Virus record (IMG/VR): IMGVR_UViG_3300015371_000003
Coordinates: 52,230-116,229 of that record
DNA: 64,000 bases
Origin: a virus
Direction: 5' to 3' (one strand)
The position numbers and the translations under genes were made by a program. Shown piece by piece: positions 1 through 8,273 of this stretch. The notes under the pieces were generated by a model. The model did not search any database. It saw only the letters and a program-made list of their open reading frames with translations, and was not told where the DNA came from. Numbering within the stretch: the first letter of the stretch is position 1; each line of letters opens with the position of its first letter.

Positions 1-1
1 A

Positions 2-478
2 CTGTACAAGGATAGCTACGGGCCGGGAAGCCCGGATTCTCCCGGTAAGGAGGCCGCAGTCGGGGAGGAACCGACGCTGTTGGTGGTGGCGGAGATGAGC
101 CTGTTCTTCCTGATGGCCTGTCTCTGGTTCCGACAGACGGTGCCGGGGAATCCTAAGAAGAAGATCGAACCTAAGCTCACCCAGACACCCGGTCACATTG
201 AACGGCATGCGCGGAAGCGGTATGAGAAGGCGTTCAAGACCACGCCCACCGTGCATGTGATTGCGCTCCGGAAGTCGGCGGTGGAGCGGGTGGAGTCGGG
301 AGAGGGGACTGGTAGCAAGCTGAAGGTCCGGTTTGTGGTGCGAGGCCACGCGAAGCTGCAACCGTGTGGTCCGGGGAGAGCCGATAGAAAGTTGATTTGG
401 ATTGATCCGTTCGTCAAGGGGCCGGAGGATGCGCCGTTCAAGGAGTCGGGACCACGGGTATTCGCGGTGATCAGATGA
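2..478 (+). CDS. Conserved phage protein, 5' end outside the window
   Basis: The frame is open from base 2 with no stop, so the gene starts upstream; the ATG at 110 lies inside the protein. The C-terminal half contains a VRGHAKLQPCGPG segment followed by LIWIDPFVKGPE. This resembles a recurrent phage and prophage protein with the pattern GHWRxQPYGPG...WIxPFxKGPE, which as far as I recall is often found near terminase genes. No enzymatic motif is visible. It overlaps the next gene at ATGA. Function unknown; the family resemblance is from memory. Confidence 0.75.
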   Translation: MYKDSYGPGSPDSPGKEAAVGEEPTLLVVAEMSLFFLMACLWFRQTVPGNPKKKIEPKLTQTPGHIERHARKRYEKAFKTTPTVHVIALRKSAVERVESGEGTGSKLKVRFVVRGHAKLQPCGPGRADRKLIWIDPFVKGPEDAPFKESGPRVFAVIR

Positions 479-771
479 TGCTTGTGCTCGAAGTGGCAGC
501 AGGCGTATTTCTGGCGTTACTGGCGTGGCGCATACGCCTCTTGTTACTGGTCTTCGTTATGACGGCAGCAGGGTTGACTTGCTTGGGAGCAACTTTTTGG
601 GCAGTGTTCTTGGCTGAGGGTCAGTGGACCGGATACGCTAAATTGGGGTGGTGGGTGATTTTTTGTGTAGGGATGTGGTTGATCGGTCCATTCGCGTCGT
701 GCATAGGGGCATGGTGTTATGGGGGATCCCCCCTCAGTGAGTTATATAACGAGAGTAAGTGGGGAGATTGA
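475..771 (+). CDS. Small integral membrane protein
   Basis: A 98-residue protein with about three hydrophobic segments, near residues 3-20, 22-45 and 60-80, and a short polar C-terminus. The start overlaps the stop of the preceding gene (ATGATG at 475; the stop is 476-478), indicating translational coupling. Size and topology would fit a holin, but there is no endolysin next to it, so the role is open. It could equally be a generic phage membrane protein. Confidence 0.6.
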   Translation: MMLVLEVAAGVFLALLAWRIRLLLLVFVMTAAGLTCLGATFWAVFLAEGQWTGYAKLGWWVIFCVGMWLIGPFASCIGAWCYGGSPLSELYNESKWGD

Positions 772-772
772 T

Positions 773-1036
773 ATGATTGCTCAGGAGTATCTGAAAACGT
801 TCCCGCTGGCGTGTACGTTCTATCCCCATCTGAACGACGCGGCTCCCTGCGGGCAACCAGCCGTGGCGATCTACGTCACGGATGATGAGCGGCGGCGAGC
901 CTGTTTCGTCTGCCGGTCGTGCGCGGAGAAGGCGGAGCAGGATGGAGACGGCCCGGTGTTCTGGATGAAGGAGCGGCCAGCGGAGGCGGAAGCCGGGGAC
1001 GGGATGGACATGCGGTTGTTCTTGGGAGAGGGGTAG
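773..1036 (+). CDS. Small cysteine-containing hypothetical protein
   Basis: 87 residues from the ATG at 773, which follows a GGGGAG ribosome binding site; upstream in-frame codons lie inside the membrane protein gene. Cysteines occur near residues 14, 25, 44 and 48. The last pair forms CRSC, suggesting a small zinc ribbon. No family was recognised. It sits in a run of short genes that ends at the terminator at 1501. Confidence 0.6.
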   Translation: MIAQEYLKTFPLACTFYPHLNDAAPCGQPAVAIYVTDDERRRACFVCRSCAEKAEQDGDGPVFWMKERPAEAEAGDGMDMRLFLGEG

Positions 1037-1038
1037 GT

Positions 1039-1233
1039 ATGACACACTACGTGGATTACGATGTGCAAGTGCCACGTAAAACGATTGTGCAAGCCCTCTG
1101 CGGGGAATACGTCAGACGGGATGAAGGTGTGGGTGCTCCAACCTGTCCGAAGTGCCAACGGTTGCTGAAGATCCGCGAAGACGAGGATGCGGAAACAGCC
1201 CGGAAGTTGGGAGTGATCGATGACCACTCGTGA
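1039..1233 (+). CDS. Small putative zinc-ribbon protein
   Basis: 64 residues starting at the ATG two bases after the preceding stop. It has one Cys near residue 21 and a CPKC pair near residues 36-39, which would fit a treble-clef or zinc-ribbon fold with one ligand unassigned. The 3' end overlaps the start of a tiny membrane-protein gene. No specific function can be assigned. Confidence 0.6.
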   Translation: MTHYVDYDVQVPRKTIVQALCGEYVRRDEGVGAPTCPKCQRLLKIREDEDAETARKLGVIDDHS

Positions 1234-1306
1234 AATTGTCATCATGGTGATCGGCTTTTTCATCGGGTATTTTATCGGGTGGCGGTTTCTGCGGATCATT
1301 CGGTAG
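1220..1306 (+). CDS. 28-residue single-span membrane peptide
   Basis: ATG at 1220 lies inside the end of the preceding gene and the frame closes with TAG at 1304-1306. The peptide is one hydrophobic helix (IVIMVIGFFIGYFIGW) with three arginines at the C-terminus, the layout expected for a one-pass membrane miniprotein. It overlaps its upstream neighbour by 14 bases, implying coupled translation. It is too short for routine gene calling; its reality rests on the clean membrane helix and the tight packing. Confidence 0.5.
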   Translation: MTTREIVIMVIGFFIGYFIGWRFLRIIR

Positions 1307-1316
1307 GAGGCGGCGA

Positions 1317-1490
1317 ATGGGGTGGCGCATTCGGAGCATGACCAAACGCGATTTCCACGGACGCTCCAAGTACTGGTCCTTCAGCGTAGGCTGGACGTGG
1401 TTGGAACATGCGGACGTGTTCACGAACTATGATCGGGAGCACATGCTGTTGCCGCCCGATGGCGTGTGGGAGGAAGTGCAGGACTACTAG
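1317..1490 (+). CDS. 57-residue hypothetical protein
   Basis: ATG at 1317 follows an AGGAGG ribosome binding site directly after the preceding stop, and the frame ends at TAG 1488-1490 just before a strong terminator. The protein is rich in Trp, Arg and aromatic residues (WSFSVGWTWLEHADVF). No family recognised. Filling the gap exactly, with the best Shine-Dalgarno in this block, supports it. Confidence 0.6.
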   Translation: MGWRIRSMTKRDFHGRSKYWSFSVGWTWLEHADVFTNYDREHMLLPPDGVWEEVQDY

Positions 1491-1500
1491 TTTATCAAGA

Positions 1501-1530
1501 GGCCACTGATGATAGTGGCCTATCTTTTTT
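1501..1530 (+). terminator. Rho-independent terminator upstream of the portal gene
   Basis: A perfect 7-bp stem GGCCACT/AGTGGCC with a 6-nt loop is followed by TATCTTTTTT. It separates the leftmost small-gene block from the structural operon. Confidence 0.85.
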
Positions 1531-1555
1531 CTCAGACCCACCCCCCAACTCTCCG

Positions 1556-1585
1556 TTGCAATTGAGTGCAGCAGTCCCGTATACT
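1556..1585 (+). promoter_or_regulatory. Candidate sigma-70-type promoter for the portal operon
   Basis: TTGCAA (1556-1561) and TATACT (1580-1585) are separated by 18 bp, downstream of the terminator and 45 bp before the portal start. The -35 hexamer overlaps copy 1 of the dispersed 14-bp palindrome, so a protein bound there would be placed to repress it. Confidence 0.5.
1557..1570. repeat. 14-bp palindrome copy 1
   Basis: TGCAATTGAGTGCA, intergenic, overlapping the -35 of the portal promoter. All copies fit TGCA(A/C)-YYRA-NTGC(A/C) or a one-base variant. Confidence 0.75.
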
Positions 1586-1630
1586 GGTGTCCGTCTGAAC
1601 TACAACCGATTGATTTGACAAGAGGGCCGT

Positions 1631-3625
1631 ATGCTCAAGTTGACGGACGGCACGCCCCCCAAAGACACTCCTGAATCCAAGATTACCTTCATCCAGAAGG
1701 TGATCAAGGGTGAAACGTGGATGGTGATGGCGCACTCCGCCGTCGAATTAGAGGATGAGTTTTCCAGCCTCTATTACACGGCAGGGCAGCAGAACAACCT
1801 GTTCCTGATGCCCCCGTTCGAACCCAACGTCCTCCTGAACCTCGTCCAGACCAACAACATCCTCAACCAGTGCATCGAAGCGATGGAAGTGAACATCGAT
1901 GGCACCGGGCATGAGTTTATTCCGGCGAAGGATAAAGCCTCCGACAAGTCCGCAGGAAAGCCGGGAGCCGAGGACAACGCTCCGGCACAGTCAGGCATTC
2001 CTCCGCCGACATCTTTTGGCAGCATCCGCAAACAGGATGCGACGGCGGATGACATCGATGAGGAGGAGAAGAAAGTAGCGGAGGGATTCTTCAAAGAACC
2101 CTATCCGAACACCTCGTTTGTGTCGATACGCCGGAGAATGCGGCGGCAGATGGAATCGGTGGGCTATGCGTTCCTCGAAGTACTCCGCAATGTGGCCGGG
2201 GACGTAGTAGCTATCCGGAACATTGAAACGCAGCATGTTCGCATGGTGAAGCTGGATGCCCCCATTCAGGTGAAGAAGAAGATTGAGCGGGACGGGAAAG
2301 TCGTGGAACTGGTGCTCTGGGAGCGGGAGCGACGATTTGCACAGACGGTGGCCCTGAAGCAGCAGGTGTACTACCGGGAGTATGGGTCCACCCGTGAAAT
2401 CAACCGGGAAACGGGGGATTGGGAGACGGACACCGAGAAGGTACCGCCGGAGAAGCGGGGATCAGAACTGCTGATGTTTGGGATCAATCCGGACGTGACC
2501 ACCCCGTACTTCCTCCCCCGGTGGATCAACGAGTTACCCTCCGTCATCGGTTCCCGAGCGGCGGAGGAACAGAACCTGCAATTTCTGGATGCGGGTGGTC
2601 TGCCTCCGGCCATCGTATTTATCCAAGGCGGCACACTCATCAAGGACACCTCCGACCAACTCCGCATGTATTTGTCTGGCCTGAACAAGAACAAGAACCG
2701 GGCGGTGGTCGTGGAGGTGCAATCCTCCAGTGGATCACTGGATGCGGCGGGCAAGGTGGATGTGAAAGTCGAGCGATTCGGTTCTGCCCAATCCCAAGAC
2801 GCGATGTTCACCAACTACGATGAATCCACCGAGGAGCACGTGCGGATCGGCTTCCGGTTGCCCAAGATTTTTCTGGGGCGGGAGGAATCCTACAACTTTG
2901 CGACGGCACAAGTGGCCTACATGATTGCGGAGGCCCAAGTCTTTGGTCCGGAGCGGGAGGAGTTTGACAAGATCATCAACAAGACGATCATCAAGGAACT
3001 GAAGCTCAAGACACTGGAATTCAAGTCCAAGCCCATTACCTTGAAGGATGTCACGTCGATTCTGACGGCTCTGGAATTGTCGGCACCGATGGCAACGCGG
3101 GAATCCTTCCTGAAGGAAGTGAATACGTCGGTGGGCACGTCGTTGGAACTGGCGGAAGTCCCGGCCCCGAATGTGGCCCCCGGTCAAACGCCGTTGCCGA
3201 ATACGCGGACCATCGATGAGATGCACCACGGTGAACTGCCCGCGTCTACCCAAACTCCGCAGATGACGGCTCCGCAACAGGAACCCAAGCCCGAGCCACC
3301 ACCGAAGGAGACACACGTCATCCTGAAACCGGGGGATGAGATGCACCCAGTGCCCGCCAAGGATGAGACGATTCGGGCTAAGCCGAAGGAGAAGAAGGCG
3401 GCGAGTGACATCCTGACGCTAGCGCAGGATTACGCCATCTATCAGGGGTTGATGCCCCAACTGGCGATCAAGCAGGAGTTGACCAAAGAGCGAGCGGATG
3501 CTATCAACGAGGAGCTAGACACGCTCCACCCGGATGATGTGCGTGTGTTCAACAGCCTGCTGGCGATGATGGTGTTTGGATCGGATGACGCGGATCTGTC
3601 CTCCGTGATTGCCGCCACCCGGTAA
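1631..3625 (+). CDS. Portal protein (PBSX/HK97-type)
   Basis: 664 residues. It should form the dodecameric ring at the capsid vertex through which DNA is packaged and ejected. The N-terminal part around residues 65-95 has the pattern of PBSX-family portals: PPF(D/E)P..LxxLxxxNxxLxQCIEAM followed by a Gly/His-containing strand. The middle is a long alpha/beta core. The C-terminal third is proline-rich (residues about 520-590) and then helical, longer than the compact 400-500-residue portals. It opens the structural operon and its stop lies one base before the next ATG. Identification rests on the N-terminal pattern and gene order. Confidence 0.85.
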   Translation: MLKLTDGTPPKDTPESKITFIQKVIKGETWMVMAHSAVELEDEFSSLYYTAGQQNNLFLMPPFEPNVLLNLVQTNNILNQCIEAMEVNIDGTGHEFIPAKDKASDKSAGKPGAEDNAPAQSGIPPPTSFGSIRKQDATADDIDEEEKKVAEGFFKEPYPNTSFVSIRRRMRRQMESVGYAFLEVLRNVAGDVVAIRNIETQHVRMVKLDAPIQVKKKIERDGKVVELVLWERERRFAQTVALKQQVYYREYGSTREINRETGDWETDTEKVPPEKRGSELLMFGINPDVTTPYFLPRWINELPSVIGSRAAEEQNLQFLDAGGLPPAIVFIQGGTLIKDTSDQLRMYLSGLNKNKNRAVVVEVQSSSGSLDAAGKVDVKVERFGSAQSQDAMFTNYDESTEEHVRIGFRLPKIFLGREESYNFATAQVAYMIAEAQVFGPEREEFDKIINKTIIKELKLKTLEFKSKPITLKDVTSILTALELSAPMATRESFLKEVNTSVGTSLELAEVPAPNVAPGQTPLPNTRTIDEMHHGELPASTQTPQMTAPQQEPKPEPPPKETHVILKPGDEMHPVPAKDETIRAKPKEKKAASDILTLAQDYAIYQGLMPQLAIKQELTKERADAINEELDTLHPDDVRVFNSLLAMMVFGSDDADLSSVIAATR

Positions 3626-3626
3626 G

Positions 3627-5144
3627 ATGCCGACGCTCGATCTGCGGACGTATGTGCTGTTGGAGCGGGCCTTTGTCCGGAGGCTCCAACGGTCATGGCG
3701 GCAGCAGTCGGCTCCGCTGTACGCGAAGATTGCCCAAGCCTGCAACGACCACAAATGGGATGAAGCCCGCCGTCTTGTCACCGATCTGGACATGACGGAG
3801 GTCGGCACCGAGAACCGCGAGTGGATCACGTACATGCTCCGGTCGTGTGCCGTCTTCGGAGCCGGTACCGTCTCCAAGAAGAAACCGAGTTTCGTGGGCG
3901 TGGGCAGCTTCGATACCTTCCTGAAGCAGACCACGAACAATTTCCTGCAATACCTCGAATTGACCGCCACCGCTCAGATCCAAGCGGAAGCGTTGCAATC
4001 AATTGCCGAAGATGAGGCTAAGACCAAAGCCGCGATGTTGAAGGCGGCATGGGATGAATCCCAACACCCCCGTGACAAGGAAGGACAGTTCACGGAGGCC
4101 GGGGCCGGAACGGAGGCCAAGTCGGGGGATCCCGAAGGCAGTGGCCCCGCCCGTGTGGAATGGAACAAGCGCAACAAGGCGGTGATGGAAGCGACTGATG
4201 TCTATATTGACACCAGAGAAGCCCATCGAGCTTTAGTGGAGCGATTGAACGCTGAATATCAGGCGGAAACCCCGATGGGGTATCCAGAGGCCGGGTATGC
4301 GGCGTACAAGAAATCCCAAGCCACATTGGAGCAGGCCAACCAAGCGTTGGCACAGGCCGAAACTGCGCTGAAGCAACAAGAACCGCTGATGCGGAAGGAA
4401 ATCGTCCAGAATCTGGCGACAGACGTAGCCAGTGATTTGGGCGTTGATCCACGTTTGATTGACGTGGTGGACGAAGCTCCGCATCCGTTTACGGTTGGAG
4501 ATAAGCAATTTACCGAGGCGGGGCACTACGATCCGACTACCAAACGCATTCAGTTGAATTCCAACAATATCTCGTATGCGAATGCCCCCGGAGTCAAGGG
4601 GGTGGTAGCCCATGAAATTTCTCATGCGATCTATCACCAGTTGAAGATTGCGGCGGAGGAGGAATTTCAACGGTATCTCGTCAAAGCTACGACCGAGGAT
4701 GCCTATACCCCGTGGTTTCATGAGCGGTTTACCACCGATCCCCATAAAATTGGCCGTCAGGTGAAGCCCGAGTACGCCAAGGAAATGGCCGAGGAATTTC
4801 CGGCGTCTACCGTGCTGGCCCGGTTGAGTGGGGGAGATATTTTCTCCGGTATCACTGATGAGATGATTGCTGAAAATGGGCATAGTCGGTATGCCAAATC
4901 GTACTGGGCCGCTGAAGCCGAGAAACGGATAGGGCTGCGGAATTACCGTAACGCCATCAATGAAACGATAGCCGAGATTACGCGGTGGTTGGCCTACCCC
5001 CGGTCATGGGAGGAGGAGAAGCCACCGGATCTGGATTCTCCGTGGGTCAAGTTGACAGAATCCATGTTGGGATGGCATCAACGACAGCAAGCTGAACAGG
5101 CGAGGCAGTTTGCCGCGTCTTTGGCGTCGGGGTTCCGAGCATGA
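3627..5144 (+). CDS. N-terminal half of minor head protein fused to tag and zincin metalloprotease
   Basis: 505 residues; the ATG at 3627 directly follows the portal stop. Residues 1-135 are helical (LLERAFVRRLQRSWRQQ...) and resemble the N-terminus of SPP1 gp7/Mu gpF-type minor head proteins, which normally follow the portal. Residues 142-153 carry the recurrent tag WDESQHPRDKEGQF. A coiled coil follows (about 225-265), then a metalloprotease-like domain with HEISH at 329-333, the HExxH zinc site of zincins. The C-terminal half of the minor head fold is missing here but appears in the gene at 10366. The protein is probably in the virion; whether the protease acts in assembly or in the host is unknown. 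Confidence 0.7.
   Translation: MPTLDLRTYVLLERAFVRRLQRSWRQQSAPLYAKIAQACNDHKWDEARRLVTDLDMTEVGTENREWITYMLRSCAVFGAGTVSKKKPSFVGVGSFDTFLKQTTNNFLQYLELTATAQIQAEALQSIAEDEAKTKAAMLKAAWDESQHPRDKEGQFTEAGAGTEAKSGDPEGSGPARVEWNKRNKAVMEATDVYIDTREAHRALVERLNAEYQAETPMGYPEAGYAAYKKSQATLEQANQALAQAETALKQQEPLMRKEIVQNLATDVASDLGVDPRLIDVVDEAPHPFTVGDKQFTEAGHYDPTTKRIQLNSNNISYANAPGVKGVVAHEISHAIYHQLKIAAEEEFQRYLVKATTEDAYTPWFHERFTTDPHKIGRQVKPEYAKEMAEEFPASTVLARLSGGDIFSGITDEMIAENGHSRYAKSYWAAEAEKRIGLRNYRNAINETIAEITRWLAYPRSWEEEKPPDLDSPWVKLTESMLGWHQRQQAEQARQFAASLASGFRA
3994..4007. repeat. 14-bp palindrome copy 2
   Basis: TGCAATCAATTGCC inside the 3627 gene; codons read L-Q-S-I-A. Confidence 0.7.
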
Positions 5145-6826
5145 TCCTGCCTGAACCTATCACCCTCAACGGTCGGACGGGTACCGTCGCCTATCTGGAC
5201 GCGCAGTGGCATCCAGTCCCGGCGGATCAGGCGACGATGGCGCGAGTCCTGTTCGATGATGGGGGGACTGGTTTCTTTCAGGTGCAACCGATTGCCAAAT
5301 CCACTGAAGATGCGGTAAAATGGGATGAGTCCAAACACCCCCGCGATAAAGAGGGGCAATTTACCGAAGGAGTCGGAGATGGACGAAGTGGTAAGACAAC
5401 CCCGGAATCTGACAGAGGAGCAGGAGGCAGCGGAGGAGTTGGCGTATCGACGCCCCCCAAAGGGGTGGAAGCCGCAGGTCAAAAACGCCCCCCCGCCGTC
5501 CCCGAAGTCCAAGCCGTAGCGCGGGCGTATAACGCGCAGCACGGACTGCCCCCGGTCGAGCACGGCTATGCGACGGTGAATGAGGCCCGAGCAGGGGCCA
5601 TTGCCGATGCCTATGACGCGCTTCCGGTGGATGATACGGATAATCCAGCGGTGCGGGAGGCGTATGCGGCCCTGAGTCGAGAGATTCAGGAGCAGTGGGA
5701 TTTCATCACCTCTCACGGGGTGACGTTCGAACCGTGGACTGGAGAGGGACAGCCGTATCAGAATTCGCCGGAGATGGTGGCGGACATTCAGAAGAACCAC
5801 CACCTGTATTTCTTCACGGGTGGGGAGCCGCATCCGTTGTTGGGGGCGATTGATCCGGCGACGGGGCTGTCCATGAACGACAAACTGCGAGCAGTCCATG
5901 ACTACTTTGGGCATGCCGCAGGCGGCTATGGATTCGGAGCGAGAGGCGAGGAGAATGCGTGGCGGGCGCATTCCCAGATGTTCAGCGCCCAAGCGAGACG
6001 GGCGATGACGACGGAGACACGCGGGCAGAATTCGTGGGTGAATTTCGGGCGACAGAACTACACGCCTGAGGGCATCTACAAGAATATTCCCGCCGCCGAG
6101 CGTCCGTATGCGGTGCAGAAGGTGGCGATTCTCCCCGATGTGTACGTGGTCTTGGAGCATGGTGGAGTCCTGAAATGGGAGGAGTCACAGCATCCACGGG
6201 TGCCGGGAGGGGAGCATGGCGGAGAGTTTACGCGAGTCGCCATTACGAGTCAGCGACCGGCGGATGACCCCGGCCATCAGACCAATCGGGAAGTGTTTGA
6301 GCACATGCGCGTGTTTGCAGGCCGATTGGCAGCCATCCCCGGCGTGACCAACGTGTCGGTGAAGCCCGGAGTCGGGGGGTGGGACGGCGGAGCCGAATCG
6401 ATGTGGCAAGTGTTCTATCGGGGGAATGGTGAAGCTACGCGGTTGGTGGCGATGACGGCCAAGCACTTCAATCAGGATGCGGTGTTGATCCTTAAGAAGT
6501 GTCAGGGTGGAGCGGATTGTCAGCCCGCTACGGAATTGCATTTCTCCAAGGGGATTGGCGGGAAGGTTCGTGTGGGCGTCGAGAAAGTACTGGTTGAGCA
6601 TAAGATTAAGGGCTGGACGTGGATGAAGCGCGACGGACGGACCATTCTTCGAATGGTGGCGATTCCCGAAGAAGGGGATGATCCGGTCACGCATCAGCAG
6701 ACGACAGCGGTGATTAGTCAGCAGTTGCGGGATAAGGGCTTGATGAACAAACGGCACGTGCAAAAGGTGGCCGTGAGTATGATGCGGCGTGAAGGACCAA
6801 ACAGTTATGACCGAATCCTTGGATAA
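5141..6826 (+). CDS. Two-tag virion cargo candidate with a conserved FGHAA/RGQNSWVNFG domain
   Basis: 561 residues, overlapping the previous stop by ATGA. It carries the tag twice: WDESKHPRDKEGQFT from residue 61, and the long variant WEESQHPR..GGEHGGEF from residue 346. Between them, residues about 250-300 contain HDYFGHAAGGYGFG, ARGEENAW and TRGQNSWVNFG. I recall this motif set from other large phage proteins near portals, but its biochemistry is unknown to me. After the second tag comes another unassigned globular domain. The architecture is two independent modules, each preceded by a tag. The linker around residues 80-125 is Gly/Ser-rich and overlaps another reading frame. Confidence 0.65.
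   Translation: MILPEPITLNGRTGTVAYLDAQWHPVPADQATMARVLFDDGGTGFFQVQPIAKSTEDAVKWDESKHPRDKEGQFTEGVGDGRSGKTTPESDRGAGGSGGVGVSTPPKGVEAAGQKRPPAVPEVQAVARAYNAQHGLPPVEHGYATVNEARAGAIADAYDALPVDDTDNPAVREAYAALSREIQEQWDFITSHGVTFEPWTGEGQPYQNSPEMVADIQKNHHLYFFTGGEPHPLLGAIDPATGLSMNDKLRAVHDYFGHAAGGYGFGARGEENAWRAHSQMFSAQARRAMTTETRGQNSWVNFGRQNYTPEGIYKNIPAAERPYAVQKVAILPDVYVVLEHGGVLKWEESQHPRVPGGEHGGEFTRVAITSQRPADDPGHQTNREVFEHMRVFAGRLAAIPGVTNVSVKPGVGGWDGGAESMWQVFYRGNGEATRLVAMTAKHFNQDAVLILKKCQGGADCQPATELHFSKGIGGKVRVGVEKVLVEHKIKGWTWMKRDGRTILRMVAIPEEGDDPVTHQQTTAVISQQLRDKGLMNKRHVQKVAVSMMRREGPNSYDRILG
5283..5296. repeat. 14-bp palindrome copy 3
   Basis: TGCAACCGATTGCC inside the 5141 gene; codons read V-Q-P-I-A. Confidence 0.65.
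5379..5519 (+). CDS. Possible overlapping 46-residue gene inside the cargo gene
   Basis: In another frame of the 5141 gene, an ATG at 5379 is preceded by AAGGAG at 7-nt spacing and opens 46 codons ending at TAG 5517-5519. The peptide is charged and protein-like (RNLTEEQEAAEELAYRRPP, then a Lys/Pro-rich tail). The main frame here encodes only a low-complexity Gly/Ser linker. That suggests the alternative frame may be the more constrained one, or that the two frames were joined by an old frameshift. Comparison with relatives is needed. Confidence 0.35.
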   Translation: MDEVVRQPRNLTEEQEAAEELAYRRPPKGWKPQVKNAPPPSPKSKP

Positions 6827-8003
6827 GGCGTTACAGGAATTGGAACAGCTTGTGGCAGAAGAAGCCGCGTCATCGGACACGGGTGAAGATTTGCCAGAGT
6901 ATGATCCGCTGCCTGAAGACGATGACGATGTGTCAGTCACGTTTCTGGCTGGTCCTGCGGTGAAATGGGATCCATCCAAGCACCCGCGTGACAAAGAGGG
7001 GCAGTTCACGGACACCGTAGGCACCATCCGAGGAGTGGTTCGCACCACCGCTGAACAGGCCCGCCGGGATCTGGTCGCACTCGGGAAGAAGGTGGAGCAG
7101 TTAGACCACCGTCATGCGAAAGCCGCCGAGGAATCGCGGGTAGCGTGGGCGGCGTTCATGAAAGACGCACGGGAGCGGAAACGTCCCCTGAAGATTGACG
7201 GGGCGGCGGCGAAGAAATTGCCGTCCTACAAAGCCGCGCAAGCCGCCGATGCCAAGGTCATCGCCATTTCCGAGGAGACATCCCGAGTCGCCAGAGAAGT
7301 CAACAAAGAAGCGTTACGACAACTCGTGGTGCCGGAACGGGAGCGGTCCCTTGTGGAGTTTCTGGTTCCCGAGGGGCAATTGAATCCGGATCCACGGATT
7401 GAAGCTGGAATTGGCGACCACGCGAAGCGAGCGTTGGATGTCTTCCGCAAGTACGATGGGTCCGGGGAGTTGATGGGCGTCCCCATTCCACCGGGGAAAG
7501 AAGAACAGTTCAAAGAGATTTTTGGGGACGTGGAGTTTGAACATCTGCCGGATGGAAGTACGTGGGTGACGAAGAAGCTCCGGTTGACGCGGGCACCGGC
7601 TGGTGCGCGGGCCAATGCGTCGGCGTTTGGGGTACAAATTGGTGGGACTCGTGAGTTGGAGCGGACCATCTATCACGAGGTGGCGCACCATGTGGAGTTT
7701 GCCAACTCGGACATTTATCAGGCCGCTGTGGATCTGCGGGCTTCGCTTGCCAGCGAGTCTACGCCCAAGTCCTTGAATGACTTGAAGGGCGTGGGTGGGT
7801 ATGGACCCGAAGAAATTGCGCTGCCGGGAAAATTTCTCGATTCGTATGTGGGCAAGGTCTATCCGGAGGATGCACGGGCCACAGAAATGTTGTCCACCGG
7901 GATGGAGTACTATCTGACGGACCCGATTCGATTTGCCCGAGAAGCCCCCGAGCATTTCAAGTTTGTGTGGAACGTGATGCACGGGAAGTATCGGAGGAAG
8001 TAA
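6807..8003 (+). CDS. Tagged zincin metalloprotease, virion cargo candidate
   Basis: 398 residues. ATG 6807 is preferred over GTG 6789 because AAGGA lies just upstream of it. The N-terminus is acidic (residues 1-48), then the tag WDPSKHPRDKEGQFT starts at residue 54. A helical charged region follows. A zincin-type active site HEVAHH starts at residue 290, and a downstream ATEMLSTGMEYY stretch could supply the third metal ligand. The domain resembles phage zinc proteases found beside portal and minor head genes. It is only distantly similar to the HEISH protease two genes upstream, so the block holds two different zincins. Confidence 0.7.
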   Translation: MTESLDKALQELEQLVAEEAASSDTGEDLPEYDPLPEDDDDVSVTFLAGPAVKWDPSKHPRDKEGQFTDTVGTIRGVVRTTAEQARRDLVALGKKVEQLDHRHAKAAEESRVAWAAFMKDARERKRPLKIDGAAAKKLPSYKAAQAADAKVIAISEETSRVAREVNKEALRQLVVPERERSLVEFLVPEGQLNPDPRIEAGIGDHAKRALDVFRKYDGSGELMGVPIPPGKEEQFKEIFGDVEFEHLPDGSTWVTKKLRLTRAPAGARANASAFGVQIGGTRELERTIYHEVAHHVEFANSDIYQAAVDLRASLASESTPKSLNDLKGVGGYGPEEIALPGKFLDSYVGKVYPEDARATEMLSTGMEYYLTDPIRFAREAPEHFKFVWNVMHGKYRRK

Positions 8004-8230
8004 TGGTGGAAGTCGAAGTGTACGGCGAACGAGCACGGTGCCAAAACGGGGTGTGGACGGCGGAGAGTCAGGCGCTGACGGATCTGCTGAACGCTCCGTG
8101 GAATCAGCCGGATGCCTTCCGGTATCGGCTGGATCCGGATATCGATGCGGCGGAGCACGTCGTGAAGACGATGGGCGCACAGGTGATTTCCACCGAACCC
8201 CCGCCCACTGAACCCGGCGTGGTGTACTGA
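8003..8230 (+). CDS. 75-residue hypothetical protein coupled to the zincin gene
   Basis: The start overlaps the zincin stop (TAATG) with GGAGGAA upstream, so the two are translationally coupled. The product is acidic, mixed alpha/beta in appearance, with a Pro-rich end (TEPPPTEPG). It lacks the tag. Tight coupling suggests a partner or inhibitor of the preceding protease, but that is inference from position only. Confidence 0.6.
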   Translation: MVEVEVYGERARCQNGVWTAESQALTDLLNAPWNQPDAFRYRLDPDIDAAEHVVKTMGAQVISTEPPPTEPGVVY

Positions 8231-8245
8231 CGAAACCTTAGGAGT

Positions 8246-8259
8246 TGCACTTGAGTGCA
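8246..8259. repeat. 14-bp palindrome copy 4
   Basis: TGCACTTGAGTGCA, extended to TTGCAC...GTGCAA, between genes immediately 5' of the kinase ribosome binding site. Confidence 0.75.
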
Positions 8260-8273
8260 ACGGAGCAACGCCG

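Noticed and set aside
475-771. Holin assignment
   Set aside because: Only topology supports it; no endolysin or spanin gene is near, so it is left as a membrane protein.
2419-2823. Alternative + frame inside the portal gene
   Set aside because: The portal frame is clearly conserved through this part and the alternative peptide is low-complexity with no ribosome binding site.
5078-6160. Long open frame (360 codons) on the minus strand
   Set aside because: It lies opposite the well-supported 5141 gene, has no ribosome binding site or recognisable domain, and is the usual antisense shadow of GC-rich codon usage.
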